DNA from: Dictyobacter kobayashii
GTDB lineage: Bacteria; Chloroflexota; Ktedonobacteria; Ktedonobacterales; Ktedonobacteraceae
Direction of reading: 5' to 3'
Assembly (NCBI RefSeq): GCF_003967555.1
Contig: NZ_BIFS01000001.1
Span: 5,332,001-5,396,000 of the forward strand
Length of the DNA: 64,000 nt
Below, piece after piece: positions 48,449 to 56,729 of this stretch. A program made the translations under genes and the position numbers. Under the pieces are notes generated by a model. It ran no database searches. It had not been told where the DNA came from and saw nothing but the letters and a program-made list of their open reading frames with translations. The number at the start of each line of letters is the position of its first letter. Positions within the stretch are counted from its first letter, which is position 1.

Positions 48449-49095
48449 CTAGGCGAGCTGTAGCAGTTGCCCGTGGATCTGATCGATGACAAAGGCTGCG
48501 TCCTTGCCTTCATCCTTCCACTGTGGCACCTTACCCGTTTCGTAGAGGGTGTAGCCGAGTGTTTTACCCAGTGGCAGCTCGCTGGTCAGCAGGTCGATCC
48601 AGGCTTCGGGATTGGGATGTTTCTGGCTCAAAGTGGCTTCTACCTGCAGGCCTAGCAGTACGGCTTCCAGCTCGGCATCCTCGGGACCCGTGATGTGGAT
48701 ATCACCATCCTTGAAAAAGGGTGTTTTATCGATCAAAGTGGTGCCGCCGCGCCGCCGTCGCGCACGGCATAGGTGATCTCTTTCATATGGGCCATGCGAA
48801 CAGCTCCGGTACACATCGGGCAGGGCTCGATGATCGAGTAGAGCTTGCAGCCGTACACATTGACATTGCGCCAGTCCAACTCAAGCAGTGCGTTGAGCTC
48901 TGCATGAGCGATGCGGTTGCCTGAGATCTGTTTCCCTTCGCTTGCTTGCTCACGGATACGGTTGCGGCCATGGGCGACGATATTGCCCTCGGCATCTGTA
49001 ACCACAGCTCCATGTGGCAGCGAATTATGACAATAGGCCGCCCAGGCGTCCTCTATACAAGTTTTCCAGATAGGAGAGAGACGTTGCCAGATCAA
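48449..49095 (-). CDS. Nucleoside deaminase (CDA fold; one frameshift)
   Basis: Corrected length 215 residues. Zinc-binding HAELNALLEL and EPCPMCTGA, with LPHGAVVTDAEGNIVAHGRN, are the cytidine/deoxycytidylate deaminase superfamily signature, closest to tRNA-adenosine/guanine deaminase-like proteins. A base is missing at about 48744, in the C-terminal part. The ~95-residue extension after the core is not assigned. Substrate uncertain. Confidence 0.85.
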
Positions 49096-49144
49096 GTATA
49101 TATCCTCCTTAGTGCATTTCGATCCTTAAATAAAATGGTAATAC

Positions 49145-49427
49145 CTAAACTATTGTACATAACAAGTATGCGACATGTAAAGTTTGCCATTCTATATTTT
49201 GTTGTAAAATAGCAGCAGTTAGAAGAAAAGTAGAATACGCATTATCGGGCCCAGTATCTTGAAGCAGTTCGCGCAAGGCTGTTCGCCGGGCAATAGCCAC
49301 CACCGGGTAGGAGCCAGGAGGTGTTTCCATTGCTCCAGAGGTGCTGGACGAGCAGGATCTCAGTATTGTTGTGGCGCAACACCGCGGCGGCAGTGCGCGG
49401 ACGGACGTTTTGATGCACTTTGCTCAA
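49145..49427 (-). pseudogene. Degenerate Nudix hydrolase remnant
   Basis: One frame gives EILLVQHLWSNGNTSWLLPGGG, the next gives TALRELLQDTG, which are the flanks of a Nudix box, but about twelve bases between the Glu and the Arg-Glu helix are missing as well as the frame. Total length under 95 codons against about 140 for a full domain. It looks like a broken Nudix gene rather than a simple sequence error. Confidence 0.5.
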
Positions 49428-49457
49428 GCCTTTCTAACTCGCTTGCTGGCTAAATTG

Positions 49458-50480
49458 CTAGAAAATTACCCCCGTAGCGAGCCAGGATGGCGCGGCGACT
49501 GCCAGCGGGGTATTCACGCTCATCGGGGCCAGGCTATGCTCGCAGCGTGCTCCATAGGCCATTGTGACGGTCATGGTGGCCGCGAGTGTGCGCCGCTCAT
49601 CCTGGTTGAATGGTTTGCCACGGGCCGCCTCATAATCCGCGATAAACGCCAGTGTCTCCTCATGGGTCGGCGAGTCAGCCACCCCGGGCATGAATGGGAT
49701 ATAGGTAAAGGTCATGGCGGCATGTCCGACCAGGGCCGGCTCCTTGTCGAGTTGCAGGCTATCCCAGTCATAGATCACATGTGCCTGCTCGCCGATATAG
49801 CGAATGTGCTTGGTGCTCCAATCGATGTGGCCCAGCACCAGCTCGCCGGCTCCATGGTCCAGGATTGCTCGGGCCGGGCGTGCCAGTTCATCGATCCATT
49901 CTGCGCCCCGGCTCGTGGCCTCAAAGTCAAAAATGTTGCTGTGTGGTTTGCCCCAGAGGACGCCAGGCGGTAGGCGATGATCGAAGAGCTTGAGGTCGAT
50001 GCCTGCGATGCGCTCAGGCTGGCGCAATAGGTGTAGCTGCCAGGCCAGGAGCGCGGCCATTTTTTGGCGCCATTCAGGTTGATGGGCATCGTGGAACTCG
50101 CCCTCCGCATCCAGTTCCTCCACCATAGTGATCCCATTGGCCAGCTCGGATGGTTCACAGATAGGATGGGTGCAGGGATAGCCCTGCTCTAGCAGGTAGC
50201 GCTGCACGCGTACCACAGCGCGCAGGCGCTCAATCGATTCACCCGGGCCGAGCAACTTGAGGACGATTTTTCTTCCATCCTGCAGTTGTAGCCCACAAAC
50301 TACTCCGATGCTGACCTCGTAAAAGACGGTGCTGGCGATGCTGCTGCCCAGCTCACGTTTACAAAAAGTATTGATTAGCTCAACCACCGTCTGTGGCTCG
50401 GCAGTCTGAAAAATCTGTTGCAGGGGATAGGGATTGTGCCAGCGTTCCAGCTCGGCTTCAATGCATGCTTGCAGGTCCAT
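49458..50480 (-). CDS. Aminoglycoside-phosphotransferase-family protein
   Basis: 340 residues, APH/choline-kinase fold. Brenner-type GHIDWSTKHI (His-x-Asp) and magnesium-binding VIYDWDSLQ near the C-terminal third; the N-terminal lobe has VLKLLGPGES. Members phosphorylate aminoglycosides, homoserine, choline or unknown metabolites. ATG 50480 is preceded by AAAGGAA. Substrate unknown; resistance should not be assumed. Confidence 0.85.
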   Translation of the reverse strand: MDLQACIEAELERWHNPYPLQQIFQTAEPQTVVELINTFCKRELGSSIASTVFYEVSIGVVCGLQLQDGRKIVLKLLGPGESIERLRAVVRVQRYLLEQGYPCTHPICEPSELANGITMVEELDAEGEFHDAHQPEWRQKMAALLAWQLHLLRQPERIAGIDLKLFDHRLPPGVLWGKPHSNIFDFEATSRGAEWIDELARPARAILDHGAGELVLGHIDWSTKHIRYIGEQAHVIYDWDSLQLDKEPALVGHAAMTFTYIPFMPGVADSPTHEETLAFIADYEAARGKPFNQDERRTLAATMTVTMAYGARCEHSLAPMSVNTPLAVAAPSWLATGVIF

Positions 50481-50631
50481 CAATCATGATTCCTTTCTTT
50501 CTTCTGCTCTGTTAGTATCTCACATCCCGGCAACGCTGGCCTCCAGGACTAGTGGAGGCTCAATAAATCTCTTGTGCAGTGCGAGTATTTGCACAGTTTT
50601 CCGTCTCTCCTCGATTTCCCCTCTTTTCCGC

Positions 50632-50660
50632 TTGAAAAAATGCCTATCATCAGTTATAAT
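50632..50660 (+). promoter_or_regulatory. Promoter of the TetR gene
   Basis: TTGAAA (50632-50637), 17-base spacer, TATAAT (50655-50660), a near-consensus promoter only 8 bases upstream of the first possible start codon. Confidence 0.8.
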
Positions 50661-50674
50661 TCCGATAGATGATA
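50645..50674 (+). promoter_or_regulatory. Probable TetR operator
   Basis: TATCATC (50645-50651) and GATGATA (50668-50674) form a dyad with a 16-base spacer across the -10 box and start site. This fits autorepression. Confidence 0.55.
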
Positions 50675-51319
50675 GAAAATAATTCAATGAAAGATGATAG
50701 CACCATGGGAAGCAAGCAACGGCGAGAGCGGGAACGGCAGGAAATTCGCCAGAGCATTCTCTCGGCTGCGCAGGCTATTGCCGCAGAGGAAGGCTGGCAG
50801 GCCGTCACTACCCGCAAGGTAGCTGAGCGCATTGAGTATAGCCAGCCGACGATCTACGAATACTTTGAGAACAAGCAGGCAATTCTTCTTGCTCTACTGC
50901 ATTATGGATACGAGCGTATGTGCCAGACGATGCAACAAGCTGCTGAGAGCACGGCAAACCCGGAGGAACGGCTGCTGGCTATCAGTGATGCATACTGGAA
51001 CTTTGCTTTTACTTCGCCAGAGCTCTATCAGGTGATGCATGGCTTGCAAGGAGTGGTCTTTGGACAACCGGAGACTCCTCCAGAGGCAAAACAGACCTTT
51101 GCTTTGATGCGCGAGAACGTCATGAGTTGGGCCGAAGCAACCAACACGAATTTGCCCTACCCAGACGATGCCGTGGACGCCCTCTGGGGGGTGGTTCACG
51201 GACTGACCATCCTGGCAATGGATGGACGGATCGCTCAGGGCCGGGCTCGTGCCAGGCAGATTCTGCTGCGCACGATCCGCCATCTGCTCGTTGCCTGGAA
51301 AGAGTTTCCAGACGTATAG
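50669..51319 (+). CDS. TetR-family transcriptional regulator
   Basis: 216 residues from ATG 50669, though ATG 50687 and 50705 are possible. N-terminal TetR HTH (about 20-68): QEIRQSILSAAQAIAAEEGW, TTRKVAERIEYSQPTIYEYF. The C-terminal ligand-binding domain (75-205) is of the WHG type (DALWGVVHGL). No ribosome-binding site is seen, and ATG 50669 lies about two bases from the predicted transcription start, so translation may be leaderless. It likely represses itself and perhaps the ester cyclase-like gene downstream. Confidence 0.9.
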   Translation: MIENNSMKDDSTMGSKQRRERERQEIRQSILSAAQAIAAEEGWQAVTTRKVAERIEYSQPTIYEYFENKQAILLALLHYGYERMCQTMQQAAESTANPEERLLAISDAYWNFAFTSPELYQVMHGLQGVVFGQPETPPEAKQTFALMRENVMSWAEATNTNLPYPDDAVDALWGVVHGLTILAMDGRIAQGRARARQILLRTIRHLLVAWKEFPDV

Positions 51320-51393
51320 TTCTTTTTATTGTTTTCTGATCTTAGATCGGAATTCTGTCATTGAACGATATAACAACAAGGAAGGCTTCATTC

Positions 51394-51831
51394 ATGAACA
51401 CAGCTAACATTTCTTCCAGTATACAGGACTACGAGGATCTAGTTCGCCAGTTCTATCTCCCTTTTAATACAGGCGATGTTGGTATCTATGATCGCATTCT
51501 GGCTCCAGGCTGGATCGACGATCCTCTCTCACCAGGACAGCAACCAGGCATTGAGGGCTTCAAAGCGAAGGTCCTCGAATTCCGACAGAACATTCCCGAC
51601 TATCATGTCACCAATGACGAGATCCTGGTTGCAAGCAACAAAGTCGCAGTGCATTCGACCGTGCGCAGCAACTTGCAAAAGCCTGCCTCCCAAAATTCCC
51701 CAGCCGATTCTCCCTTTAAGATGCGAACGTGTGACTTCCATCACATCGAGGATGGGAAGATTGTCTATACCTGGCATCTCGAAGATTTCTACGGCCTCTT
51801 CCAGTATCTGGGAGTCATCCCCGGCCGCTGA
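51394..51831 (+). CDS. SnoaL-like ester cyclase-type protein
   Basis: 145 residues, NTF2-like fold: YEDLVRQFYLPFNTGDVGIY, GWIDDPLSPGQQPGIEGFKA, FHHIEDGKIVYTWHLEDFYG. This is the SnoaL/ester-cyclase group, which includes polyketide cyclases and many uncharacterised proteins. ATG 51394 follows AAGGAAGG. It is 74 bases after the TetR gene and may be its target. It need not be a cyclase. Confidence 0.82.
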   Translation: MNTANISSSIQDYEDLVRQFYLPFNTGDVGIYDRILAPGWIDDPLSPGQQPGIEGFKAKVLEFRQNIPDYHVTNDEILVASNKVAVHSTVRSNLQKPASQNSPADSPFKMRTCDFHHIEDGKIVYTWHLEDFYGLFQYLGVIPGR

Positions 51832-52168
51832 GGAGCAAGAGCAGGTTCGGATTGGTGTGCTCCTAGACGGGAGCCGCCCACTTACAGGCACAGGGTATCC
51901 AGCCATTCAAAGGAGGCCTGACCGATTTGGAGTGGATTGCGGAGGTGGTGCGGTCATCCACACCACCTCTCCCAATAACGCGGACGCGGTCGGCGCAGAT
52001 TAAAGGCATTTGATGAGCGCAATCTAGCTTGTATCCATTCCTGCTTGGCTGGACTCAAGCCTCTGATAGATAGAAGAGCTTTCGTTCCCCATTCTAATAG
52101 GTTTTGTTCTCTTTAACCAGAGCTTGTTTGAACCTGTACTAGGAAGTACCGTATATAGTAGCCGATAT

Positions 52169-52197
52169 TTGACATTTTTATGCTTGTGCTTTAATCT
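52169..52197 (+). promoter_or_regulatory. Promoter of the Nudix gene
   Basis: TTGACA (52169-52174), 17-base spacer, TAATCT (52192-52197), about 125 bases before the start codon; the 51832-52168 stretch before it has no gene that I can support. Confidence 0.7.
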
Positions 52198-52320
52198 TTC
52201 CCTGGAAAGAGATGCTATGTTGTTTTATTGTATCTCTTTGATTACTTTTGAGCGTTGCCATGCCAACGCTAAGGTTGTCCATCCGTAAACACCGGTCGGT
52301 AGTGCGGAGGAGGTTGTTTT

Positions 52321-52719
52321 ATGCAGTATATTGATAAGCTAGCCTGGATTTACCTGGTTGATCAACACATTTTAAGTACCCGCTCGAAGGGCAAAGACAC
52401 CTATTACTTCCCTGGCGGTAAACGCGAGCTGGGTGAGAGCGACCAGGCGGCCCTGTTGCGTGAAATTAAAGAAGAGCTGAGTGTCGATCTACAGCCGGAG
52501 ACGCTCCAATTTTTTGGGCAGTTTGAGGCGCAAGCCCATGGCCAGGTCCATGGCCTGCCCATCAAAATGACCTGCTACACCGCCGAGTTTCAAGGTGAGA
52601 TCGAGGCCGCCTCCGAGATTGACGAATTTGTATGGCTGACATATAAAGATAAAGAACTCTGTTCGCCTGTTGACCAGCTGATCTTTGATGTCCTGCAAGA
52701 GCGCGGGCTCCTGGCCTGA
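52321..52719 (+). CDS. Nudix hydrolase (MutT-like)
   Basis: 132 residues. A complete Nudix box GGKRELGESDQAALLREIKEEL-type signature lies at about 40-62 (G, E, REIKEEL residues present), preceded by YYFPGG. These enzymes hydrolyse nucleoside diphosphates linked to other groups, often to clear oxidised nucleotides. ATG 52321 follows GGAGG. Exact substrate unknown. Confidence 0.9.
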   Translation: MQYIDKLAWIYLVDQHILSTRSKGKDTYYFPGGKRELGESDQAALLREIKEELSVDLQPETLQFFGQFEAQAHGQVHGLPIKMTCYTAEFQGEIEAASEIDEFVWLTYKDKELCSPVDQLIFDVLQERGLLA

Positions 52720-52896
52720 TAATCTGGTGGTCTCTTCTACCGCCTCGCCTCTATTGTCCATGGAAAGAAATGTGGATCTACGCGCGTTCAACTCCTATAT
52801 ATGCTATAAATAGATATATCTACGTGTCCTGCTATAATGGATTATTGGTCCCGGGCAGATTTGTATATAGAGATTGATTGAAAAAGGAACTTTGCA

Positions 52897-53370
52897 ATGG
52901 CATTTGATAATCAGGAAGAGGTTGTGGCGCTGGTTCAGCATATGGCAGCTATTCCGGAGCGCCTGGTGCATGCGATAAACGGGAAGGCTCCAGCGCAACT
53001 GATGCGTCGGCCTGCTCCTGGCGAGTGGTCTGTGCAGGAGATATTCGCCCATATGCGGGCCGTAGATGATATCGTTACTACCCGCATCTATATGTTGCTG
53101 GCCCGCCAGGGTGCCCCGCTGGTCGATTTCAACGAGCGCAGCTGGGCCGACGCCGCCCGCTACGTTAACCGTGATATTCATCAGTCTTTGACCCTTTTCA
53201 CCCTGCGCCGTATCGAAATCGTGACCGTACTACGCCAGCTGTTTTTTGAAGACTGGCAGCGTTTCGGACACCATGAAACCTACGGCACCCAGACCCTACT
53301 GAGCATTGTGCGCGACCTCGCCTCACACGAAGGGGAGCACTGCTCACAGATCGAAAAGCTATTATCCTGA
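52897..53370 (+). CDS. DinB-family protein
   Basis: 157 residues, four-helix DinB/YfiT-like bundle: RRPAPGEWSVQEIFAHM (first metal His), DIVTTRIYMLLARQ, and ASHEGEHCSQIEKLL with HxxxH-type metal residues. Often a metal-dependent, thiol-linked transferase or stress protein. ATG 52897 lies behind AAAAAGGAA. Function not fixed. Confidence 0.85.
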   Translation: MAFDNQEEVVALVQHMAAIPERLVHAINGKAPAQLMRRPAPGEWSVQEIFAHMRAVDDIVTTRIYMLLARQGAPLVDFNERSWADAARYVNRDIHQSLTLFTLRRIEIVTVLRQLFFEDWQRFGHHETYGTQTLLSIVRDLASHEGEHCSQIEKLLS

Positions 53371-53412
53371 TCAATTACAGAGTATCCCTGGCCGAAGGAA
53401 CTCGCGGCATAG

Positions 53413-54216
53413 CTAAGTAAGCAAGCTAAGGTGAGCTAAAGGGACCCAGCCGTTCTCCCCTTGCCGATTGGTACACCACAGCCAGCCACTGTCTGCTTGA
53501 TCGCCCATAAGCTCATTGCCGACAGAGACCGTGAGTTCCCGTGCCGTATAGGCGGAGCGAGCGCTTCCCGTTTTACCGTCCGCATGAAAATCGATCATAT
53601 TTTTAGAAACCCAACCACTTTTCCCCCGTGGGTCCGTACACCATATCCAGATCCAATCGCTATTGCCATCCCACGCATCAACCTTCCCACTCACCTCAAA
53701 ACTTTCTCCCGCACGCACCTCAAACGGATCTGTATTTGACATCCCATAATTCTTAACAACTCGATATCTTTTTACATCCAGGAGCTTTTGCAGCCGGGGC
53801 AAGAAGTAGATCCAGCCTGCCAGATGGTCTTCGATGCGCAGCTTTTGGTCCTGGGGCGTGTCCGTATACGGGCCGTGGCTCAAGAGCAGGCGCGTCCCAT
53901 CTGTTTCCATGGGCTCAAAGCGTACCTGTACGATTTTTTCACCATCCTCCGGCGTGTGATCCCATTGCCAGCTGAAGGCCAGGAGCTGGCCCGGCTCAAA
54001 GGCCGTATAGTGGCCGCGCAGGTGCCAGCCCATCTGGGGCCAGCTCAGGTGATAGTTTCCTCCTGGCTCTGGCTGGACCTCCGCTTCCTGGGGCCACCAG
54101 CGCCGGAGCAATGTGGGTTCAATCCAATGATTGAAGATGATTGGCGCGGCAACCTGCGGGAAATCAGCCGCAACCAGGAGCGTGTCGGGACCAGATGGCA
54201 ATTGGATCGCGATCAT
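53413..54216 (-). CDS. SRPBCC (AHSA1-like) protein fused to SH3-like repeats
   Basis: 267 residues from ATG 54216 (GAGG upstream; the GTG at 54228 is less likely). N-terminal AHSA1/START-like domain (about 1-150: FNHWIEPTLLRRWWPQ, GWHLRGHYTAFEPGQLLAFS). The C-terminal part (155-267) contains two SH3b-like repeats, each with W(x)WCT(D/N)RxGxxGWV (WIWCTDPRGKSGWV and WLWCTNRQGENGWV). Fusion of a hydrophobic-ligand fold to cell-wall-type SH3 domains is unusual. No signal peptide is seen, so it may be cytoplasmic. Confidence 0.75.
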   Translation of the reverse strand: MIAIQLPSGPDTLLVAADFPQVAAPIIFNHWIEPTLLRRWWPQEAEVQPEPGGNYHLSWPQMGWHLRGHYTAFEPGQLLAFSWQWDHTPEDGEKIVQVRFEPMETDGTRLLLSHGPYTDTPQDQKLRIEDHLAGWIYFLPRLQKLLDVKRYRVVKNYGMSNTDPFEVRAGESFEVSGKVDAWDGNSDWIWIWCTDPRGKSGWVSKNMIDFHADGKTGSARSAYTARELTVSVGNELMGDQADSGWLWCTNRQGENGWVPLAHLSLLT

Positions 54217-54478
54217 ACCGTACCTCACAGTGATGTTTATATTTGGGATGATGGATAATAAACATCATTATACAATACGAGAGGTATGTCGAGACATGTT
54301 TGCCCCAGATGGAGAACATTACTGCGGGTACCAGAGCTGCATCTTCTTCAATATTTGAAGGGGCAATTTTTCCTGGCTTACCTTTGGCCTGGAGCAGCAT
54401 AAAGCTAATGAGCAAACTGCTAAAGAGGATGAAGGCAACGCAACTCCAGAAGAGATCATAGCCGAAGGAATCGAACAT
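54164..54478 (-). CDS. Possible small membrane protein overlapping the SRPBCC gene
   Basis: ATG 54478 has GGTGGAAAG upstream and opens YDLFWSCVAFILFSSLLISF, one transmembrane segment; the frame runs 104 codons and overlaps the next gene's start by about 53 bases. No family. The C-terminal half may not be real. Confidence 0.3.
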   Translation of the reverse strand: MFDSFGYDLFWSCVAFILFSSLLISFMLLQAKGKPGKIAPSNIEEDAALVPAVMFSIWGKHVSTYLSYCIMMFIIHHPKYKHHCEVRYDRDPIAIWSRHAPGCG

Positions 54479-54677
54479 CTTTCCACCTCATCTACTACTT
54501 GCACAACCACCAGTTTCGGCCGTCAGCCGCAGATCAGCGGCACGACGATCGTGATATATGTATTGTACAGTAGAAATGCACCAATGTACAGCCTTCTTTA
54601 TTTTTTGGTGATAGCCACTCCCAAAAAGCTCACAGAAACCTCACCGCCTCCACGTGTGAAGGGCAGCGTAGATCATA

Positions 54678-54716
54678 GTGGATCATATAGAAAGGAAGTC
54701 TTTCTATATGATCCAC
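54678..54716 (-). terminator. Terminator of the MFS gene
   Basis: GTGGATCATATAGAAAG-gaagt-CTTTCTATATGATCCAC, a perfect 17-bp stem just past the MFS stop. Confidence 0.75.
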
Positions 54717-54732
54717 AAAAGATTCCTGGTCC

Positions 54733-55995
54733 TCAGACGGCGAGGGTTTTTTCCATCTGGCGCAAGAATTTAATCTGGAAGAGGACGCAGATGGCTAGAA
54801 TGATCTGCGGGATGAAGAGCAGGGCGATGGTCGCATAGGGGCCAGCATACTGGAGCATCAGGCCGTTGATGGCCAGGCCGATTGGCTGGCTGCCAAAGGC
54901 GATCAGGCGAAAGACGGCGTTGATGCGTCCGCGCAGATGATCTGGTGTCAACGCGGTACGTACGCTGAGCTGTTGCACCATGTATATGGGCACGATGACA
55001 AAGCCGAGCGAGTTGGCGACGCCCAGCATAAATGGATTGTGGGCCAAGGCGAAAAGCAACCAGCTGAGCGCCCACACCCAGACGGAGCCGACAATCATGT
55101 GGGTCAGGCCAAAGGCGCGATAGAGGGGACCCGCCAGCAGTGCGCCGACGATGCTGCCAAGGCCACCACTGGCCAGGATTAAGCTGAGAGCGGCGTTGCT
55201 GGCATGCATCTGTTGGGCCATCACATCGATGATCAGCAGATAGCCAGAGCAGGGCGCCATCAAGCCAAAGGTTAGCAGGGCCAGAAAGCGGATCAGCCTG
55301 TGCTGCCACAGCCAGTTCATACCTTCCCAGATGTCGTGCCAGAGCGCGCCGGGCGGGGCCTCGCGCTCCTGCTGAAATTGGGTCCGGATGAAAAAGAGTG
55401 AGCAGACCGAGAGTGCTGTTGAGATGGCATCGGCGATGAAGGGAATGGCCCGGCCCAGGCTGAAGAGCACCGGACCCAGCGCGGGCCCTACTGTGGCGGC
55501 GCTGGATGTGATGGTCTCATTGATGCTCAGCGCCTGGGGAATCTGTCTCCGATTGACCACCGCAGGCAGCGCCGAAGTATTGGCCAGGCTGAAGAAGATG
55601 CCCAGGGACTCATTGCAAAAGGCGACCAGGGCGATGTGGACTAGTGTGAGCTGATTGAACAGCAGGGCTACAGCCAGGCTGGCCAGCCCAAGCGTGCTTA
55701 CGCTATCACAGATAATCATGACCTTTTTGCGATCCCAGCGATCTACCAGCGCACCGGCTGGCAGGCAGAATAGCAGTAGTGAGAGCGACCCGATGGCCGT
55801 CACCAGGCCAGCAATCGCCGGTGAGTTGGTTAAGGCTAGCAGGAGCAGCGGCAGCGTCACCTGGGTAATCTGGGTTCCGGTGAGCGAGATCCCCTGTCCT
55901 CCAATCAAGATTAAGAAGCCCGGATTGCGCCAGAGCGCCTTTGGCTTATGATCTTTGGCCAGTTGCGTATCTGGTGGTTGAGAGACTATAGACAC
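54733..55995 (-). CDS. MFS efflux transporter (macrolide-type)
   Basis: 420 residues, about twelve transmembrane helices, with motif A-type LVDRWDRKKVMIIC and the DHA3-type start GQGISLTGTQITQVTLPLLL. GTG 55995 follows GAAAGGA. The 5' untranslated region contains a short leader-peptide ORF and an intrinsic terminator, so expression is probably induced by an inhibitor that stalls ribosomes on the leader. Likely exports a hydrophobic antibiotic or metabolite. Confidence 0.88.
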   Translation of the reverse strand: MSIVSQPPDTQLAKDHKPKALWRNPGFLILIGGQGISLTGTQITQVTLPLLLLALTNSPAIAGLVTAIGSLSLLLFCLPAGALVDRWDRKKVMIICDSVSTLGLASLAVALLFNQLTLVHIALVAFCNESLGIFFSLANTSALPAVVNRRQIPQALSINETITSSAATVGPALGPVLFSLGRAIPFIADAISTALSVCSLFFIRTQFQQEREAPPGALWHDIWEGMNWLWQHRLIRFLALLTFGLMAPCSGYLLIIDVMAQQMHASNAALSLILASGGLGSIVGALLAGPLYRAFGLTHMIVGSVWVWALSWLLFALAHNPFMLGVANSLGFVIVPIYMVQQLSVRTALTPDHLRGRINAVFRLIAFGSQPIGLAINGLMLQYAGPYATIALLFIPQIILAICVLFQIKFLRQMEKTLAV

Positions 55996-56086
55996 CTGTA
56001 GATCCTTTCTTCATAGCAGGAAGTGCAATACATACAACATGCGGGGGCACTTCTCATATGGTGGAGTAGCTACAGGCGGGCAGTAC

Positions 56087-56129
56087 AAAAAAGCCGCAGG
56101 CACTCGCTAAACGAGAAGTGCCCTGTGGC
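56087..56129 (-). terminator. Attenuator terminator in the MFS 5' leader
   Basis: Read on the minus strand, GCCACAGGGCACT pairs with AGTGCCTGCGGC and is followed by TTTTTT, a textbook intrinsic terminator, 92 bases before the MFS start. An 11-base segment of its stem, GGGCACTTCTC, also matches GAGAAGTGCCC downstream (56045-56055). Confidence 0.75.
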
Positions 56130-56149
56130 GAAGACGCGTGGGTGGGGTG

Positions 56150-56200
56150 CAGGTGGCGGAGAGAAAGCAGGTAGCTTAACGCAGGCTACCGTACCACCTG
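56150..56200 (-). promoter_or_regulatory. Leader hairpin upstream of the attenuator
   Basis: CAGGTGG (56150-56156) with CCACCTG (56194-56200), and inside it GGTAGC/GCTACC. It follows the leader-peptide stop and could switch with the terminator. Confidence 0.6.
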
Positions 56201-56228
56201 GACATGCGCTTTGTTGGTTTCTATGCCG

Positions 56229-56294
56229 CTACAGACCCAGCGCGTTCGCCTGAGCGGCTGTGACAACATAGGGAATGTAATCGTAGAGCGGCAT
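56229..56294 (-). CDS. Leader peptide, 21 residues, upstream of MFS gene
   Basis: ATG 56294 follows AAAGGATC, and the frame MPLYDYIPYVVTAAQANALG-L then ends at TAG 56229-56231. Its position, size and the hairpin and terminator that follow fit a regulatory upstream ORF rather than a structural protein. A -35-like TTTACT and -10-like TATGCT lie upstream on the minus strand. Confidence 0.65.
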   Translation of the reverse strand: MPLYDYIPYVVTAAQANALGL

Positions 56295-56453
56295 ATCATG
56301 ATCCTTTATGCTAATTCATCAGTTTCTCTAGAAAGCATATCATGATTTTTCGATCAAAGTAAAGCCTTCAGAAAAGTAGCTCCTGAACAACTATTTTGCG
56401 TAGTTTCTTTTTCATAAATCTTTTTACATTTTGCCATTGTTATTATTGATTGA

Positions 56454-56729
56454 TTAATGGTGGAGGAGGGCAATCACAATCAATGCCAGCAGCACAGGAA
56501 TAATCACAGCCAGCAGTGAGAAGATGACGAGTCGGCTCTGCTTGTGATTGGCGAAATTGATGGTCGAGCCATAGCCGTTGTTCCTGGGTACGATGCCACG
56601 CGGATCGTCGGGGTTGTGGTAGAACAGGCCCAGCACAAAGTGTTCACGGTCCGCTGGTGCATTAGGATTGGATGCCATCATAGGCTGCTGGCTGTTTCGT
56701 GGCGCGCTATCGGCGCGTTGGTTCTCCAT
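56454..56729 (-). CDS. DUF5808 small membrane protein
   Basis: 91 residues. The motif LGLFYHNPDDPRGIVPRNNG and STINFANHKQSRL matches DUF5808, followed by one C-terminal transmembrane helix (about 67-90, IFSLLAVIIPVLLALIVIAL). ATG 56729 follows AAGGAGG. Function unknown. Confidence 0.75.
   Translation of the reverse strand: MENQRADSAPRNSQQPMMASNPNAPADREHFVLGLFYHNPDDPRGIVPRNNGYGSTINFANHKQSRLVIFSLLAVIIPVLLALIVIALLHH

Noticed and set aside
51476..52003. 175-codon frame overlapping the ester-cyclase-like gene
   Set aside because: Most of it overlaps a recognised NTF2-like gene in another frame, and the tail shows no motif or start.
55996..56300. T-box or metabolite riboswitch upstream of the MFS gene
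   Set aside because: No T-box sequence or known riboswitch core is visible; the leader ORF with hairpin and terminator explains the layout better.
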